Of a DNA stretch of 64,000 nt, positions 1 to 11,752 are shown piece after piece. The notes beneath the pieces are model-generated. The model was not told the origin of the DNA. It did no database searches and was given only the letters and a program-made list of their open reading frames with translations. Every line of letters starts with the position of its first letter. The stretch's first letter is position 1. This stretch comes from Toxorhynchites rutilus septentrionalis (lineage: Eukaryota; Arthropoda; Insecta; Diptera; Culicidae), in NCBI RefSeq assembly GCF_029784135.1, contig NC_073746.1, forward strand, positions 103,556,515 to 103,620,514, given 5' to 3'. The translations under genes and the position numbers were made by a program.

Positions 1-577
1 GGTAACTAAATGCTGAATCTGAAGCACCGATCCTGGTTTCCTCCACGCCATCTGTTTTCCATTCGATTCAAAGATATTGGTTTTCGGCTCACCCGTATAA
101 AAGATCTTGTTCCAGAACTCCTTAGGTCTGTTCATATATACCTTAGCAACCTGTAGTCGTTTTTTCATATTCACCTTTGAGATGAAATAATTTTCACGGC
201 CAACATGACCTCTCAAATTGTTCCTGTATGCTGCTCTCCGAATAGTGTTCGCGCAGACAGGTCTCTCAATGATGCCGGCTACTTAGGAATGTTTGTTTAA
301 GGGTTTTTTCGCAATGTTCGAACAATTACCCGTTCATCATCAGAGGATAGGATCCGTTTGCGTTCTCTATCGGGAGATTTTCCATGGTTCCATCGTATTT
401 CCACTTGTTTATGATTTTCTTTACTGTAGAGTGGGCTCTTTCGACAGCAGCTGCTATTTCCCGTAATGTCTTTCCTCGACAAGTCTTACTTATCATCATT
501 GTACGTGTAACAATATCTATACCGTTCCATTTTGATAGAAACTTTTTCAAACATCTACAAATAATAAAAACCAACAT
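1..577 (-). pseudogene. Tc1-like transposase fragment, cut by window edge
   Basis: Read on the minus strand this encodes the N-terminal half of a Tc1-family transposase. An HTH region (about 577-390, containing GKTLREIAAAVERAHSTVKK) is followed, after a frame change near 330-380, by a second stretch (about 270-1) with NTIRRAAYRNNLRGHVGREN and FWNKIFYTGEPKTNIF. The second motif sits where the first catalytic Asp of the DDE triad (usually in a DES-like context) is expected, but a Gly is there, so catalysis is lost. At least one frameshift and the changed residue mark a dead copy. The catalytic C-terminal half lies outside the window. No terminal repeat was recognised. Confidence 0.75.
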
Positions 578-659
578 TACCCAAGCAGTGGCTTGGTGTC
601 GACGTCACACACTGACGAAAAAAAGTACGCTAATTCGCAAAGATGTTACTAAAAAAGTT

Positions 660-1420
660 AATTAGTTTGGAGAAATTTATGGTGTAATCTCAATTTTGCG
701 ATGCTTAGAATAGAGATTGTATTCAATTTGTTGGAATAAATAATTAGCAAAAAACTTTTCGCTAAATTTTCTTTCGCGCATAGTTAGTTAAATGTTGTCA
801 AAAAAATTTTCCTCCATAATTCTGTAGTTTAGGTATTCAAGAATATACCCAAGAAAGGACTTATCGGAAATCTTATTATTTACGAGGTTAGAGCCATTTT
901 CTGTGATGCGATATCTAACGTGGTACGGCCATAACAATGAACTTCAAACGCGTTTGTCTCTAAATTAGTTTTTTTTAAACTGGCGTAGACAATATGTCAA
1001 GCTCTACTGGACCGATTCATGTCGAATTTATATGGATAAGATCTACAGCAAGGATGCAAAATTTCGAAAGAACATGTTGAAATCGAAAAGCAATTTTTAT
1101 CAGTGCAAAATATCTCCACCGACACTCTTCACTTCTTTCCATCGCGGTGCCGCTGTGCCTATGATATAGTTTTCGTTCCATCAACAGAAATATCAGTTCA
1201 TTCTCGATGTCAGTGAATTCAAGCCGAAAATATCACCTTTCATTGCGTCCTGGTGAAATTTTCGTTGGTCATACACCAATAAACTGAACACTCAAATGTG
1301 CCGTTGCCCATCGATGTGTGTGCAATAAGTGGCACAAAAATGGGACCGGGGCTAGAAACATACCAGGAAAACATACACACGAACACGCGTTCAAACGTCT
1401 GACGCGGTGTCAGTGAGATG
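660..1420. other. unassigned AT-rich sequence
   Basis: No coding pattern, RNA gene or terminal repeat that I can defend. Probably intronic or intergenic filler. Confidence 0.4.
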
Positions 1421-1480
1421 ATATTTCCTTGTATGGAATTTTATTTCCTTGTATGGAATTTTATTTCCTTGTATGGAATT
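1421..1480 (+). repeat. three tandem copies of a 20-bp unit
   Basis: The unit TTATTTCCTTGTATGGAATT is repeated head-to-tail three times; the first copy differs at its second base and a fourth copy begins but decays at once. There are no spacers, so this is a microsatellite-scale tandem duplication and not a CRISPR. Confidence 0.85.
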
Positions 1481-1489
1481 TTGTTCCCT

Positions 1490-2187
1490 TCCACTGTCAG
1501 CTGATCGAAGATGCGTATGAAAATTTCGGGCGTAAATTCTCAGTGAGACAGTGGAACGAATGAGTGTGGGGAATAATGCAAAAACCAAATGTTCCACGTG
1601 ACGGAGTGTCGGTTGCATGTAATTAAGTTTGGTTCATTTGTCATGAACTGCGGGGGCATTGGTGGTTGATTTTGATGTTGTCTCAATATCTTGCGCTGTC
1701 AGTAAAGTGAGTGTGAGATTTTGCAACTCTGATCTACAGTCATCTCTCTGTCACATGAACCTGTAAAAAATGATATTTTTAAAATTTCACTATTTTTAAA
1801 AAATCGGGAAACGTAACACAAAACGTTTTAAACCGTATTTTGTTTTTCAAACGGCCGCCGTTTTGTTCAAAAATATGTTTTTCACTTGCCCGAGGTTCAT
1901 GCGATAGCGGTATCTTTACTGATTGAGAATCTCTTCGATTTTTTATGCTGTTTTTTGATTTGATAACCAGAAGGGCTGGAATCGTGTACACCACGGCACA
2001 ACTTTTTTTTAGTATCCTCTCACTTCATCAGCTCTTAACTTTTTTAGTTCTGAATATTTTTTCTTTGTTCCCTGTTTTTTTCTCCGCCAAACTGTCATCT
2101 CATAACAAAACAATCGAATCATACAACTGGTGAGTTGGGATTCTATTTCTATTTTTCATTTACTAATTATTTTATTTTGTTTCAGCT
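1490..2187. other. no gene seen; possible upstream exon and intron of the ORF at 2188
   Basis: AT-rich. A GTGAGT donor-like site near 2130 and a pyrimidine-rich TTTCAG acceptor ending at 2185 could bound a short intron just before the candidate ORF that follows. An open stretch at 1945-2133 has no recognisable composition. Confidence 0.3.
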
Positions 2188-2672
2188 ATGAACACACCAG
2201 GCTATTTTGCTTCCTGTGAGCGAGATTATTTCCGCCATCACCACAGTGTGGATTGCCACTGTGATAGCAGCCAACAGCATCAACAGTTTCCGCAGCAGTA
2301 TCATCCAAACCTTGTTGACCGTGCCGAAGAACAGCAACAGGACCTGCCATCGATGGTGTTTCGAAAAACTTTATTAGGATGCGAGGATGAGATCCAAGAC
2401 TGTTAATCGTTATCAGCAATCATGTAAGTTGCATTTTTTTATGAGAATAATGCCGTAATGAATTTGTCTTTTCAGACCCTGGAGACATCGACACCAATAC
2501 TAAAATGAAGAAAAAACGCGACGAGTATCCTCCAATGCAGGATTCTAATGCTGAAGAAGCCCAAGCCATTGAAGAATGGGATCGCCGGGAGGAACTGGAA
2601 TATGAAAAGCTATTAGAGTCTTGCCCTCGCTCAGATTTTGAGATTTACCATGAGAAAACCCTCTCCACCTAA
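2188..2672 (+). CDS. possible small spliced gene or pseudogene, unknown function
   Basis: A TTTCAG acceptor (to 2185) precedes an ATG at 2188 that opens a 72-codon His/Gln-rich reading frame to 2406. A second frame, with ATG at 2387, runs through a GTAAGT donor (2423) and a TTTTCAG acceptor (2475) into a strongly coding-looking, acidic C-terminus (EEAQAIEEWDRREELEYEKL) ending at the TAA at 2670-2672. The two frames would join through a single-base change near 2390, so this may be one gene with a frameshift, or an old gene copy that kept its introns. I recognise no family. The conserved-looking splice sites and residue composition are the only support. It lies, on the opposite strand, inside the inferred giant intron of EDC4. 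Confidence 0.35.
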
Positions 2673-2753
2673 AATATATATACATATTTGCAAATGAGCG
2701 GCAAAACTAAATAGCTGAACAGAATGGCTGATTATCTGTAATTATCTGTAATA

Positions 2754-3999
2754 TTAGGCTGTCAAAAAAGTCCTGCGGTATTTTTTTTAAATTTTCATTT
2801 GTTCATAAAATTAGTTACAATCATCTGTTTTAAGTCAAATATGCGCCGTTTTGTTCGATGACTTGTTCCCAACGAGATGCCAACTTCATAATACCCCTGT
2901 TATAGAAGCTCGCTTCCTTATTGGCAAAAGCCTCTTTTGTGGCTAACTTCTGACTACCTAACTCGTTCGCCATGGACAATAACAGGTGGTAGTCACTTGG
3001 TGCAAGGTCCGGACTATACGGCAGATGCAAAAGAACCATCCGAGCTCCCGGAGCTTCTGGTGCGTCACCAAAGAAGTGTGTGGCCTGGCGTTGTCCTGAT
3101 GGAAGACAATGCGGCCTCTGTTTATCAAAGATGGCCTCTTCTTCATGAGTGCTACCTTCAAGCGGTCCAGTTGTTGGCAGTACAGGTCCGAATTGAGCGT
3201 TTGGCCATAGGGAAGCAGCTCATAATAGATTATTCCTTGACAATCCCACCAAACACACAGCAGAACCTTCCTGGCCGTTAATGAGGGCTTGGCCACCGTC
3301 TGAGCCGCTTCGGCGGGCTTCGACCTCGACCGTTTGCGCTTCACGTTGTCGTAAGTGACCCACTTTTCATCGCCAGTCACCATCCGCTTCAGAAACGGGT
3401 CGATTTTGTTGCGATTCACATGCGTCGATACGGTCAAAGATGTTTTTTTGCTTCAACGTGTGTGGCACCCATACATCGAGCTTCTTTGTGAATCCAAGCT
3501 TCTTCAAATGGTTAATAACGGTTTGATGACTTATCCCCAGCTCTTGGCCGATGCTACGGCTGCTACAATGCCGGTCTTTCTCGGCTGATTCAGCGATTTT
3601 GTCGCAATTTTCAACGACAGGCCTTCCGTAGCGTGGCGCATCTTCGACGACCTCTACACCAGAACGAAAACGTTGAAACCATCGTTGTGCGGTGGAAATG
3701 GAAACTGTATCGGGTCCATAAACTGCACAAATTTTATTGGCAGCTTGAGATGCATTTTTGCCTTTGTCATAGTAGTACTGTAAAATATGTCGGATTTTCT
3801 CTTTATTTTGCTCCATATTTGCGACACTATAGCTCACGAACGACTTAACCAAACAAAACACCGTCAAGGACTATATTATAGCGCGCAAAAATACCTTTCC
3901 AACAAGCTATAGTATGACTCGATACAATGAATACAACTAGAACTACACGCTTACAACGACACCTCGCGGAAATACCGCAGGACTTTTTTGACAGCCTAA
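2754..3999 (-). mobile_element. mariner-family transposon 1, complete ends
   Basis: The two ends are inverted copies of about 28 bp beginning TTAGGCTGTCAAAAAAGTCC. They are flanked by TA on both sides (2752-2753 and 4000-4001), the Tc1/mariner target-site duplication. Length is 1246 bp, normal for mariner. It carries one transposase gene on the minus strand, broken by frameshifts. Confidence 0.93.
2830..3816 (-). pseudogene. mariner transposase (DD34D), frameshifted
   Basis: Cut-and-paste transposase that would bind the element's terminal repeats and integrate at TA. The chosen start is the Met beginning MEQNKEKIRHILQYYY at 3816; the upstream in-frame Met lacks family similarity. Visible in order: N-terminal HTH (RSIGQELGISHQTVINHLKK), linker WVPHTLKQKN, then the DDD triad in the contexts MVTGDEKWV, HQDNARPHTS and YSPDLAPSDYHL. 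A frameshift near 3370-3437 deletes a few residues before the first Asp, and another near 3040 separates the third catalytic motif. All three catalytic residues are still readable, so decay is modest. The reading ends EQNGAYLT at the stop at 2830, as is usual for the family. Confidence 0.9.
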
Positions 4000-4001
4000 T
4001 A

Positions 4002-4241
4002 TAATGATTAAAAATAATTATGTATTTTTTCTTCTTTCATTTCAATAGCAAATCAATACAAACAAGAGGTGAGCAGTGCTGAAAGCAGGTCGACGCCTTG
4101 CACATGTTGGCAAGAAAGTGACGTCAAGTTGTTCGATGAATGTATATTGAAGGTCGATAAATCGATTGCAAGGTGGCAGCATTTGAGGTCGATTGTTGAC
4201 ATTTCATCGACCCAATCTTGGTAGGCAAAACGGAATATGGG
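4002..4241. other. short unassigned gap
   Basis: Lies between the mariner and the following MITE. Nothing recognised. Confidence 0.4.
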
Positions 4242-5102
4242 CAGAGATGCCAGGTTTGAAGACATGTCTTCATTTTGAAGACATTTGACTTACTGTGAAG
4301 ACATTTGATTTTGTGAGGACATTTTGAAGACATTATGAAATATGGAAAGACATTTCAGCGTACGAGGGTTTTTGAGAGATATTATTCCCATGAAATTCTA
4401 ACTATTGGCCGACAATATCGGCAAGAGTAGGGATTTTATCTCAGTGTCATCCGCTCGCTTTTTATCAGTGTCACTTGTTTACTTTTGTTCATAGTAATCA
4501 ACGGAGACTTTTGTGTCAGGGTCATTTACTTGCTTTTTTCGAACTATTCCAAGCAGAAAATCCAGAAGCACATATAATGAATTCAACAATAAAGCGACTT
4601 CTACTTCAAATTCTGAAGAATTTCCAACGATCTGAATACATATTGTCTCTGGAAGATATTAGCTCATTTGCGCTCGAGAATTCGGTTGATTGTGACATTG
4701 GATTTTTATTATTTTGGGCCTATATGGATATGGTTTGAGTTACAACTTCAAGGTGAATTAAACAAATTGAGGTATCATAGTTCCGTTCTTGGGAAGAACT
4801 GGGGCTATATTCACTCAATCAACGGTTTATCAAGCTAATTATCATTTCTAAACTCATTAAATTTAGTTCGCAGTTGTGCAATATATTCTTTGTTCACATT
4901 TATTGAAATAAATTTCGAAACCTCAAAGCAAGTTTAATGAAATGCGCTCTATAACAATACCAGTTGGACATTGAATAAGCTCTTATACTTTATTCAAAAG
5001 TAATTTATGAGTTTTAGTTTCCTCCGATATTATTATGAAGACATTTGAAGACATTTTTTCGTACCATGTGAAGACATTTGAGAAAATCACCTGGCATCCC
5101 TG
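4242..5102. mobile_element. non-autonomous DNA element, hAT-like ends
   Basis: Ends are inverted copies of about 14 bp (CAGAGATGCCAGGT on the left, CAGGGATGCCAGGT read inward from the right). Both subterminal zones carry clusters of GAAGACATTTGA-type motifs (about 4255-4345 and 5034-5085), a layout typical of hAT transposase binding sites. No transposase ORF is present. An 87-codon open frame at 4475-4738 resembles nothing I know. Assignment to hAT rests on the CAG-type ends and is tentative; no TSD was resolved. Confidence 0.6.
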
Positions 5103-5131
5103 TCTCCATCGCGTGTGCGAAGCATTATGGC

Positions 5132-5262
5132 GGGTTTACACTAGGGAGATCTATAGCTATAGATGGATTTATTCACCAAAAAATAGATGTAAAGATGAGA
5201 ATATATATGATACACTTCTTTGAGGTATATATTCATTATATAAGTTCGCGCTAGTGTAAACG
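5132..5262. mobile_element. small MITE with GTTTACACTAG ends
   Basis: About 130 bp, bounded by inverted copies of GTTTACACTAG. The interior is AT-rich and non-coding. The superfamily is not determined. Confidence 0.6.
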
Positions 5263-5291
5263 GTTGATGCGATTTCTATAAATCTCATCAT

Positions 5292-6290
5292 CGGTCTGAT
5301 TCTACGCGGCGTATGAGGTGAGATGACAACTGTCACGTATAACGCGCAATTCCACCAGGCGTATGCCGTGAGATTTCTTACTTGAATGAACTCTCACCAA
5401 ATTTCCGCTCTCAAATCTACGTGACGATTGTCACATGAACTGGGATTTCTAGGTGACAATCGTCGATATGTCTTGAGGTGTCGACAGCGCATAAAAACAA
5501 ATGAAAAATGGAAGATAAATAATAAGCGTCGTTTTTGGTCTTAAACAATCGATAATAATGGTATTGTATGTATCAATAAAATCAATTTATCTTCAATTTT
5601 CACAGTGTGAGTGACGAATTACAAGTAGTTTAAAATTCTTGTGAAATCTGTTATCCCTCGATCGGACGAATAAACACTCCGGAAATATTTCCATTACATG
5701 AAATCAACTTATTTTCTCTTAAATATAGCTATTACATGGATCTTGGGTTTCATCTATCTAACCGCGAGTCATCACCACAGAACTACATATCCATACACGA
5801 CGGTGCCAGAGCCAAAGCAACAACTGAAAGCGTAGAGAGCAGCAGCAGCAGCAACGATGGCACTGACTGCAGTATAACAAATATCTAACCTCTCTGAGCG
5901 AAACAAATAAAATTCTGGGATGCCAAATATTTTTTTCTGAAATATATGCGATAAAAATCTGAAATATCTGTAAATATGTGCTAATGTCTACAAAACTGGC
6001 CGGTTTCATTTTTCATTTGGAACCAATCATGTTTTGTCACTATTTTAAAGAGCCTGCAGCCGGAACAAAGGGTTTTGACAAAAGTAAAATGTCTGCAAAT
6101 TCGTGAACATATGTGCGAATGTGGCATCTCTGATCAGATTTGGCAACCAACAGAATGAACACCTTGTCACATTCAGTTCATCCTCTCAGATACATAAAAT
6201 GAACCTCTTTAGGAATAGAGTGAGGAGAATTGCGTGATGGCGATGTGACAATTGTCATCTCACTTCACACGCCGCGTAGAATCAGGCCGA
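5292..6290 (+). mobile_element. non-autonomous DNA element, family F, copy 1 (complete)
   Basis: The 999-bp unit has about 45-bp inverted ends starting TCGGYCTGATTCTACGCGGC and ending with its complement. The motif TGACAATTGTCA recurs just inside both ends, and related CGTGACGATTGTCAC palindromes lie further in. No transposase is encoded. The same family occurs twice more at 6473-8386. A pentameric CAGCAGCAG run sits near 5840. Confidence 0.8.
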
Positions 6291-6472
6291 TTATTTCATT
6301 CCATGGCCTTTGTTCCGTAATGGTAGGATCCCAAATATGACGAAAACAGGACAGTGTTGCTTTAGTGATGGGGGCAGAGCTTTCTTGAGTTCTAGTTTAT
6401 CCTTTATCGCAATCTTAAGTGTACCAGAGGTATTAATGTAACGCGTCCTAAAATAGCATCGACATCGAACAC

Positions 6473-7209
6473 TCGGCCTTATTCTGCGTGGCGTGTGAGG
6501 TGAGATGACAATTGTCACTTATGTCACGCGATTCCACCAGGCGTATGCCGTGAGAAATCTCACTTGAATGAACTCTCACTTTATTCCCGCTCTCAAATAT
6601 ACGTGACGATTGTCACACGAACTGGGATTTCTAGGTGACAATCGTCGACATGTCTTGAGGTGTCGACAGTGCATGAAAACAAATGAAAAAAGGAAGAGGA
6701 ATAATAAGTGTTTTTTTGGGTCGTTTAGAATCGATAGTAATGGTATTATATGTATCAATAAATTCAATTTATCTTCAATTTTCACAGTACGAAAGACAAA
6801 TTGCAAGTAGTTTGTTTTTTTTGTGAAAGCGGTAGTGAGTCTGTTATTCCTCAATTGGACGAATAAGCACACCGAAATTATTTTCATTTCATGAAATCTA
6901 TTTATTTTCTCTAAAATATATCTATCATATGGGTCTTGTGTTTCATCTATCTATCCGCGAGTCATCGTCACCGAACTGCATATCCATTTCAGAAGCCGTG
7001 GTATATGCCCGAGCCGGAGCCAGAGCAACAATTTAACACTGAGAGTGCAGAGAGCAGCAGCAACTACGACCAAAACAAAAAAAATGCTAAACTTTACAGG
7101 ATGCAATCAACTGTTTCACCAAATCTAAATCAAATACCTGCAATTTCGGCAGAATGTCCTGATACACTAACAACAGGCCAGGTTAAATCATTCTATTCTA
7201 TCCAGAAAG
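6473..7209 (+). mobile_element. family F, truncated copy forming the left arm of an inverted structure
   Basis: Starts with the family end TCGGCCTTATTCTGCGTGGC and covers the 5' part of the element up to about 7190, then stops without the right end. It is a near-identical inverted match to 7673-8386. Confidence 0.8.
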
Positions 7210-8386
7210 TCGGCCTGATTCTACGCGGCGTGTGAGGTGAGATGACAATTGTCACATCACCATCACGCAACTCTCCTCACTCTATTCCTACAGTCGTTTC
7301 GGATGCCGTGAGAGGTTCATTTGATGTATGTGAGAGGATGAACAGCAAGTGACAAGGCGTTCATTCTGCTGGTTGCCAAATCTGATCAGAGATGCCACAT
7401 TCGCACATGTGTTCACGAATTTGTAGACATTTAACTTTTATCATAACCTTTTATTCCTGCTGCAGGCTATTTAAAATAGTGACAAAACATTATTGATTCC
7501 ATATGATAAACGAAGCTGGTCAGTATGTCAGACATTAGCACATATTTACAAATATTTCAGATTTTTATCGCATATATTTGAGAAAAAACATCTGGCATCC
7601 CAGAATTTTATTTGTTTCGCTCAGAGAGGTCAGATATTTGTTTTGCTGCAGTCAGTACCGTATCTATAGATCTGATTTAACCTGGCCTGTTGTTAGTGTA
7701 TCAGGACATTCTGCCGAATTTGCAGGTATTTGATTTAGATTTGGTGATTGTTGATTGCTTCCTGTAAAGTTTAGCTTTTTTTTTTGTTTTGGTCGTAGTT
7801 GCTGCTGCTCTCTGCACTCTCAGTGTTAAATTGTTGCTCTGGCTCCGGCTCGGGCATATACCACGGCTTCTGAAATGGATATGCAGTTCGGTGACGATGA
7901 CTCGCGGATAGATAGATGAAACACAAGACCCATATGATAGATATATTTTAGAGAAAATAAATAGATTTCATGAAATGAAAATAATTTCGGTGTGCTTATT
8001 CGTCCAATTGAGGAATAACAGACTCACTACCGCTTTCACAAAAAAAAACTACTTGCAATTTGTCTTTCGTACTGTGAAAATTGAAGATAAATTGAATTTA
8101 TTGATACATATAATACCATTACTATCGATTCTATACGACCCAAAAAAACACTTATTATTCCTCTTCCTTTTTTCATTTGTTTTCATGCACTGTCGACACC
8201 TCAAGACATGTCGACGATTGTCACCTAGAAATCCCAGTTCATGTGACAATCGTCACGTATATTTGAGAGCGGGAATAAAGTGAGAGTTCATTCAAGTGAG
8301 ATTTCTCACGGCATACGCCTGGTGGAATCGCGTGACATAAGTGACAATTGTCATCTCACCTCACACGCCACGCAGAATAAGGCCGA
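7210..8386 (-). mobile_element. family F, complete copy on the minus strand
   Basis: Both ends of the family are present: the right-end sequence begins at 7210 and the left end finishes at 8386 (AAGGCCGA). Its 714-bp left part (7673-8386) is the inverted partner of the truncated copy at 6473-7190. Its right part (7210-7660) matches, inverted, copy 1 at about 5840-6290. It encodes no recognisable transposase. Confidence 0.8.
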
Positions 8387-8780
8387 GTGATTTCCAACCG
8401 GTGGGGAATTCCCCCCTAGTGGGGAATTTGATCATTAAAAAAAAGGGAAAATGAAAGGGAATATTGCACATTTATTTCGCTTTGAAGCAAAAGCAAAAAT
8501 TGCCACAAAAACTTAATTGATACGCTGAAATTTCCGATCCTCGGCAAACATTTCCAAATCTGTTCAATTGAACAACTTCGCAATGTTTGAAATACTTTCG
8601 TCAGTGAATGATGATGGAACAGATGATGAAATAGTACATAAGACCATAAAAAAGGAAATTGTACAGCATTTTTCAAGACTTTTTACAACAAGTTAAACTT
8701 GAAACAAATTGAAAAAACTTGAAAAATTCCCTATATCAAAAAAATAAAATTTTGACATGAAATGCTTTCCGACTAGTAGT
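8387..8780. other. possible hAT-like terminus, otherwise unassigned
   Basis: Begins GTGATTTCCAACCGGTGGGG, reminiscent of a hAT terminal repeat, with a short GGGGAATT inverted pair just inside. No matching right end was found. Confidence 0.3.
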
Positions 8781-9035
8781 TTTGACGTAGGACTACGTCT
8801 TTCATTTCTATACTGGGGTGTAAGTTCAAAGTTTCGAAAACGGAAGCGTTACGCCGGAGACCGAGATTTTGAGCGTTAATAGCTCCTAAACAACTGAATG
8901 AAATGGTATGATAAACACTTCATTCGAAAGATGAAATATCTACGCGATCTATGCTTTTTACTTTTTAATCCAAAAACTTGTTTCAATAGCCTTAAAATTG
9001 ATTTCAAAGCAGGCTATTGAAATCACCCCAATCGG

Positions 9036-9043
9036 TATATAAG
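9036..9043 (+). promoter_or_regulatory. TATATAAG box inside repeat R
   Basis: TATATAAG followed by GCGAGTGCCGCTCGG is conserved in the inverted R copy at 58425-58432 with the same downstream ATTTATGATTG-like sequence. This suggests a Pol II promoter carried by the repeat. Conservation of the box and its flanks is the evidence; activity is inference. Confidence 0.4.
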
Positions 9044-9109
9044 CGAGTGCCGCTCGGAAATCTACTCAGTTATGATTGCGCAACGATTGAGGTAGCATCG
9101 CTGGAATGA

Positions 9110-9420
9110 ATGGATGTTTCCCTAACACAGACTTCAAAACCATGGAGCCAGGGGAAACTGGCATTATAAATTAGATGCAAGCAGCGGGTACTTTTGTACT
9201 CGTTTGTGTTTCTGCAAATCGCAATGTTTCCCTAACACAGACTTCAAAACCATGGAGCGTGGGGAAATTGGCATTGCAAATGAGATGCAAGCAGCGAGTA
9301 CTTTTGTACTCGCTTGCAATTTTGCAAACAGGAATGTTTTTTTCCCAACACAGATTCCGAAACTAAAAAGTTGGGAAAATCGGCATTGCAGATCTCGGCA
9401 GTACTTTTATACCCCCTTGT
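9110..9420 (+). repeat. tandem repeat of about 110 bp, three copies
   Basis: Each copy contains TTCCCTAACACAGACTTCAA, ACCATGGAG, a GGGGAAA(C/T)TGGCATT segment, then GATGCAAGCAGCG and TACTTTTGTACTCG. Copies start near 9115, 9225 and 9335, the third being more diverged. The complementary tandem array at 17946-18190 shows it is a feature of the repeat family. Confidence 0.75.
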
Positions 9421-9799
9421 ATTTTTACACTACAGATTCATTTTGCTAACAAATCGGGTGCAAATGCAACGCTTTGGCTCGGTTATTCAAGACTGCATTT
9501 CCCTTCATGTCGCCAGCTCACTGAACTTCTACGCATACCGCTTGATGATTAGGCTAAATGTTGATAACTATTTGCTGCGATAACCATTACCACAATGCAT
9601 GAATTGACCTAAATTGGGATTTGTTTGCAATTGAATACGTAAATTGTTTCATACATTCACTAGTTTAATCAATAGCTCTGCACAGCGGCGATATCGTACC
9701 CAATGAGGAACATCCGAGGTGAAAAAAAAACACATGGTTGCTAAGCCAACGGCAGTCCTACGTCAACCTTGCGGTCATATCATAGGTATAACCCATCCA

Positions 9800-10101
9800 T
9801 AGTTTTCGGATTAATCTCATCGATCTACAAATGATCGATTCTTATCCCAACATGTGAAATAAGCGTTGCAAGTGTTGTTGTCTTTTGCCTAGTATTATGG
9901 GAATCTGGATTTCCTACAAAGCTGCTGATGAAAACAAAACACCGTAACAGAGTGGATATCGAAGATGACATGAGGTGTGCTTTTCGACAACGGTTTCAAG
10001 AATTACGACTTATATACCTTTTTTGTAATCAGATAAAAATATGAAATCAAATTTGTTGCATGAAAACCGTTTGTATTTTGTTATTATATTACTTACTAGC
10101 T
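9800..10101. other. unassigned
   Basis: Nothing recognisable. Confidence 0.4.
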
Positions 10102-10740
10102 GACCCGGCAAACTTCGTCCCGCCCAAAATTTGATTTTTCTTATCAATACCTTCAAACATTCACGTTTTCTTACTAAGCACAATTTTATGGGTCCAATCG
10201 CAGAACTGTTCATTGATTGATCTTCTAATCGACCCCGTTGAATTTACCTTTGACTATAAAATTCCTAGTACTCCTACCAAAACTCATTATAATATCAGAT
10301 TATTTTCAGACACAATTCTCGTTCAAGATTTTTCAACCACTTGCAAATAACATGTTTCCTCAGATTTTTCAACCACTTGCGAATAACATGTTTCCCCATT
10401 ACATGGAATAAATGTTTGATACAGAAAATATGATAGAATAGAGACAACCTCCACCACCCCCCCCCCCCCTCTTCCTCTCTTAGAGTGATGGGATGAGTGT
10501 CTATTCACCATAGAAACTTTTCTTGACCCCTAAAATCATCACATGCCAAATTTGGCTCCATTTGCTTGATTAGTTTTCGAGTTATGCAGAAATTTGTGTT
10601 TCATTTATTTGGCCCCCGTTGGAGAGGGAGGTGGAGTGTCTAACCACCGTAAAAACATTTATTGCACCCTAAAACCTCCATATGCCTAATTTGGTTTCAT
10701 TTGCTTGAGCAATTCGCGAGTAAAAATTCCAAGTTTCGAA
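10102..10740 (+). repeat. satellite-bearing repeat S, copy 1
   Basis: Opens with AGCTGACCCGGCAAACTTCG, a motif I associate with widespread invertebrate dispersed repeats. It then has a perfect-looking direct duplication of about 36 bp (10326-10396), a run of 13 C (10457-10469), and about one and a half copies of a unit of about 150 bp (CACATGCCAAATTTGG ... GTGTTTCATTT). The inverted copy is at 38588-39790. Confidence 0.6.
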
Positions 10741-11744
10741 AATTCATAAAATATTGATGTTCCACAAAGTTCGTCAAGAATAGTTTTACCATCTTCGGTT
10801 GAATTTTTTAAATTTTTTACATGACTTCTATTTTTTATGAAAAAATAAAAACATGTATTTTAGATATTGCAAATTAAACTTTTTTTTTGTAAATAAAAGA
10901 AAGTTTTTAATTTTTTTTCTCAGTGTATATTTTTTCACTTTTTAACATCAATACTCTGTAACCCTTCTAAGACACCATTTCGGTACGCCTCATAGTTTTT
11001 GAGATATAAATTATCAAAGATTTCTCTTACTAAAATCGATACGGCCTTTCCAAAAGTTACACTCGAGTCAAAAAAAATCCCAAATGCTGTGGAAAACTCA
11101 TATTTCCTCCAACCCAAACGGAGTACCAACTTTCGTTCGAATCGAAAATACAAGTTTTTAAAATCTGCATTTTTAGTTCGATTTCATTGGGAATTGCACC
11201 TGTCCCGATGGAAGCTTGTATTCTCCAAAGTTAGGCCAACGGACTTCGCTCAGCCCGACGGGCCTCGCTGGCAAGTTGTGCCAGCTTTCCTTGCTGAGCT
11301 AACGTTAATACATTCCATGTTCCAATTCTTGTCCTTTGTTTTGCACTAAAAGTCGTTGCCGTAAAATCAGTTCGTAATCTTTCATTATTGGTTACTGTTA
11401 CTTACTGTTACTTAGGTATTTCGGGAACAGTAGGTTGTTAGCCAAAGGTCCCAATACTACAGTCAAAATGAAACCCCTGGGAAGTCTTAGAAAGCTTTTA
11501 TCTTTTTGTTTATACTCTGTGACTTCCCCGTGATTTATCGAATAAGTATGCAATTCATTTTGAAGGTAGCATAGGAAACACAATAAGCTCAAGTGTGTAC
11601 TTTTAAACCACGAATTACATACTGAGTATTGCTTATTCCGATAGATTTTTTGCGGTTTTCATTAGTTTTCTAGATTCAATTTTTTGACCATTGAAAAAAC
11701 TTATCAGAAAAACAATGTAGATGATAGATATAAAGGAGTCATTA
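10741..11744. other. unassigned, probably EDC4 intron
   Basis: Very A/T-rich to about 10950, then mixed. No exon with EDC4 similarity and no TE hallmark was found. Confidence 0.4.
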
Positions 11745-11752
11745 TCACTCAC

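Larger units (their letters stand above)
8782..9799 (+). repeat. repeat family R, copy A, with promoter-like and tandem modules
   Basis: Bounded by TTGACGTAGGACTACGTC on the left and TCCTACGTCAA plus CTTGCGGTCATATCATAGG on the right. Modules in order: a CGGAAGCGTTACGCCGGAGA segment, a segment ending in a TATA box (9036), and a tandem array (9110-9420). Other copies or parts lie at 17321-18463, 22110-22150, 47356-48470, 49495-49640 and 57735-58683. No protein is encoded; the class is unknown. Confidence 0.6.

Noticed and set aside
1421..1480. CRISPR-like array
   Set aside because: Direct 20-bp repeats without spacers in a eukaryotic context.
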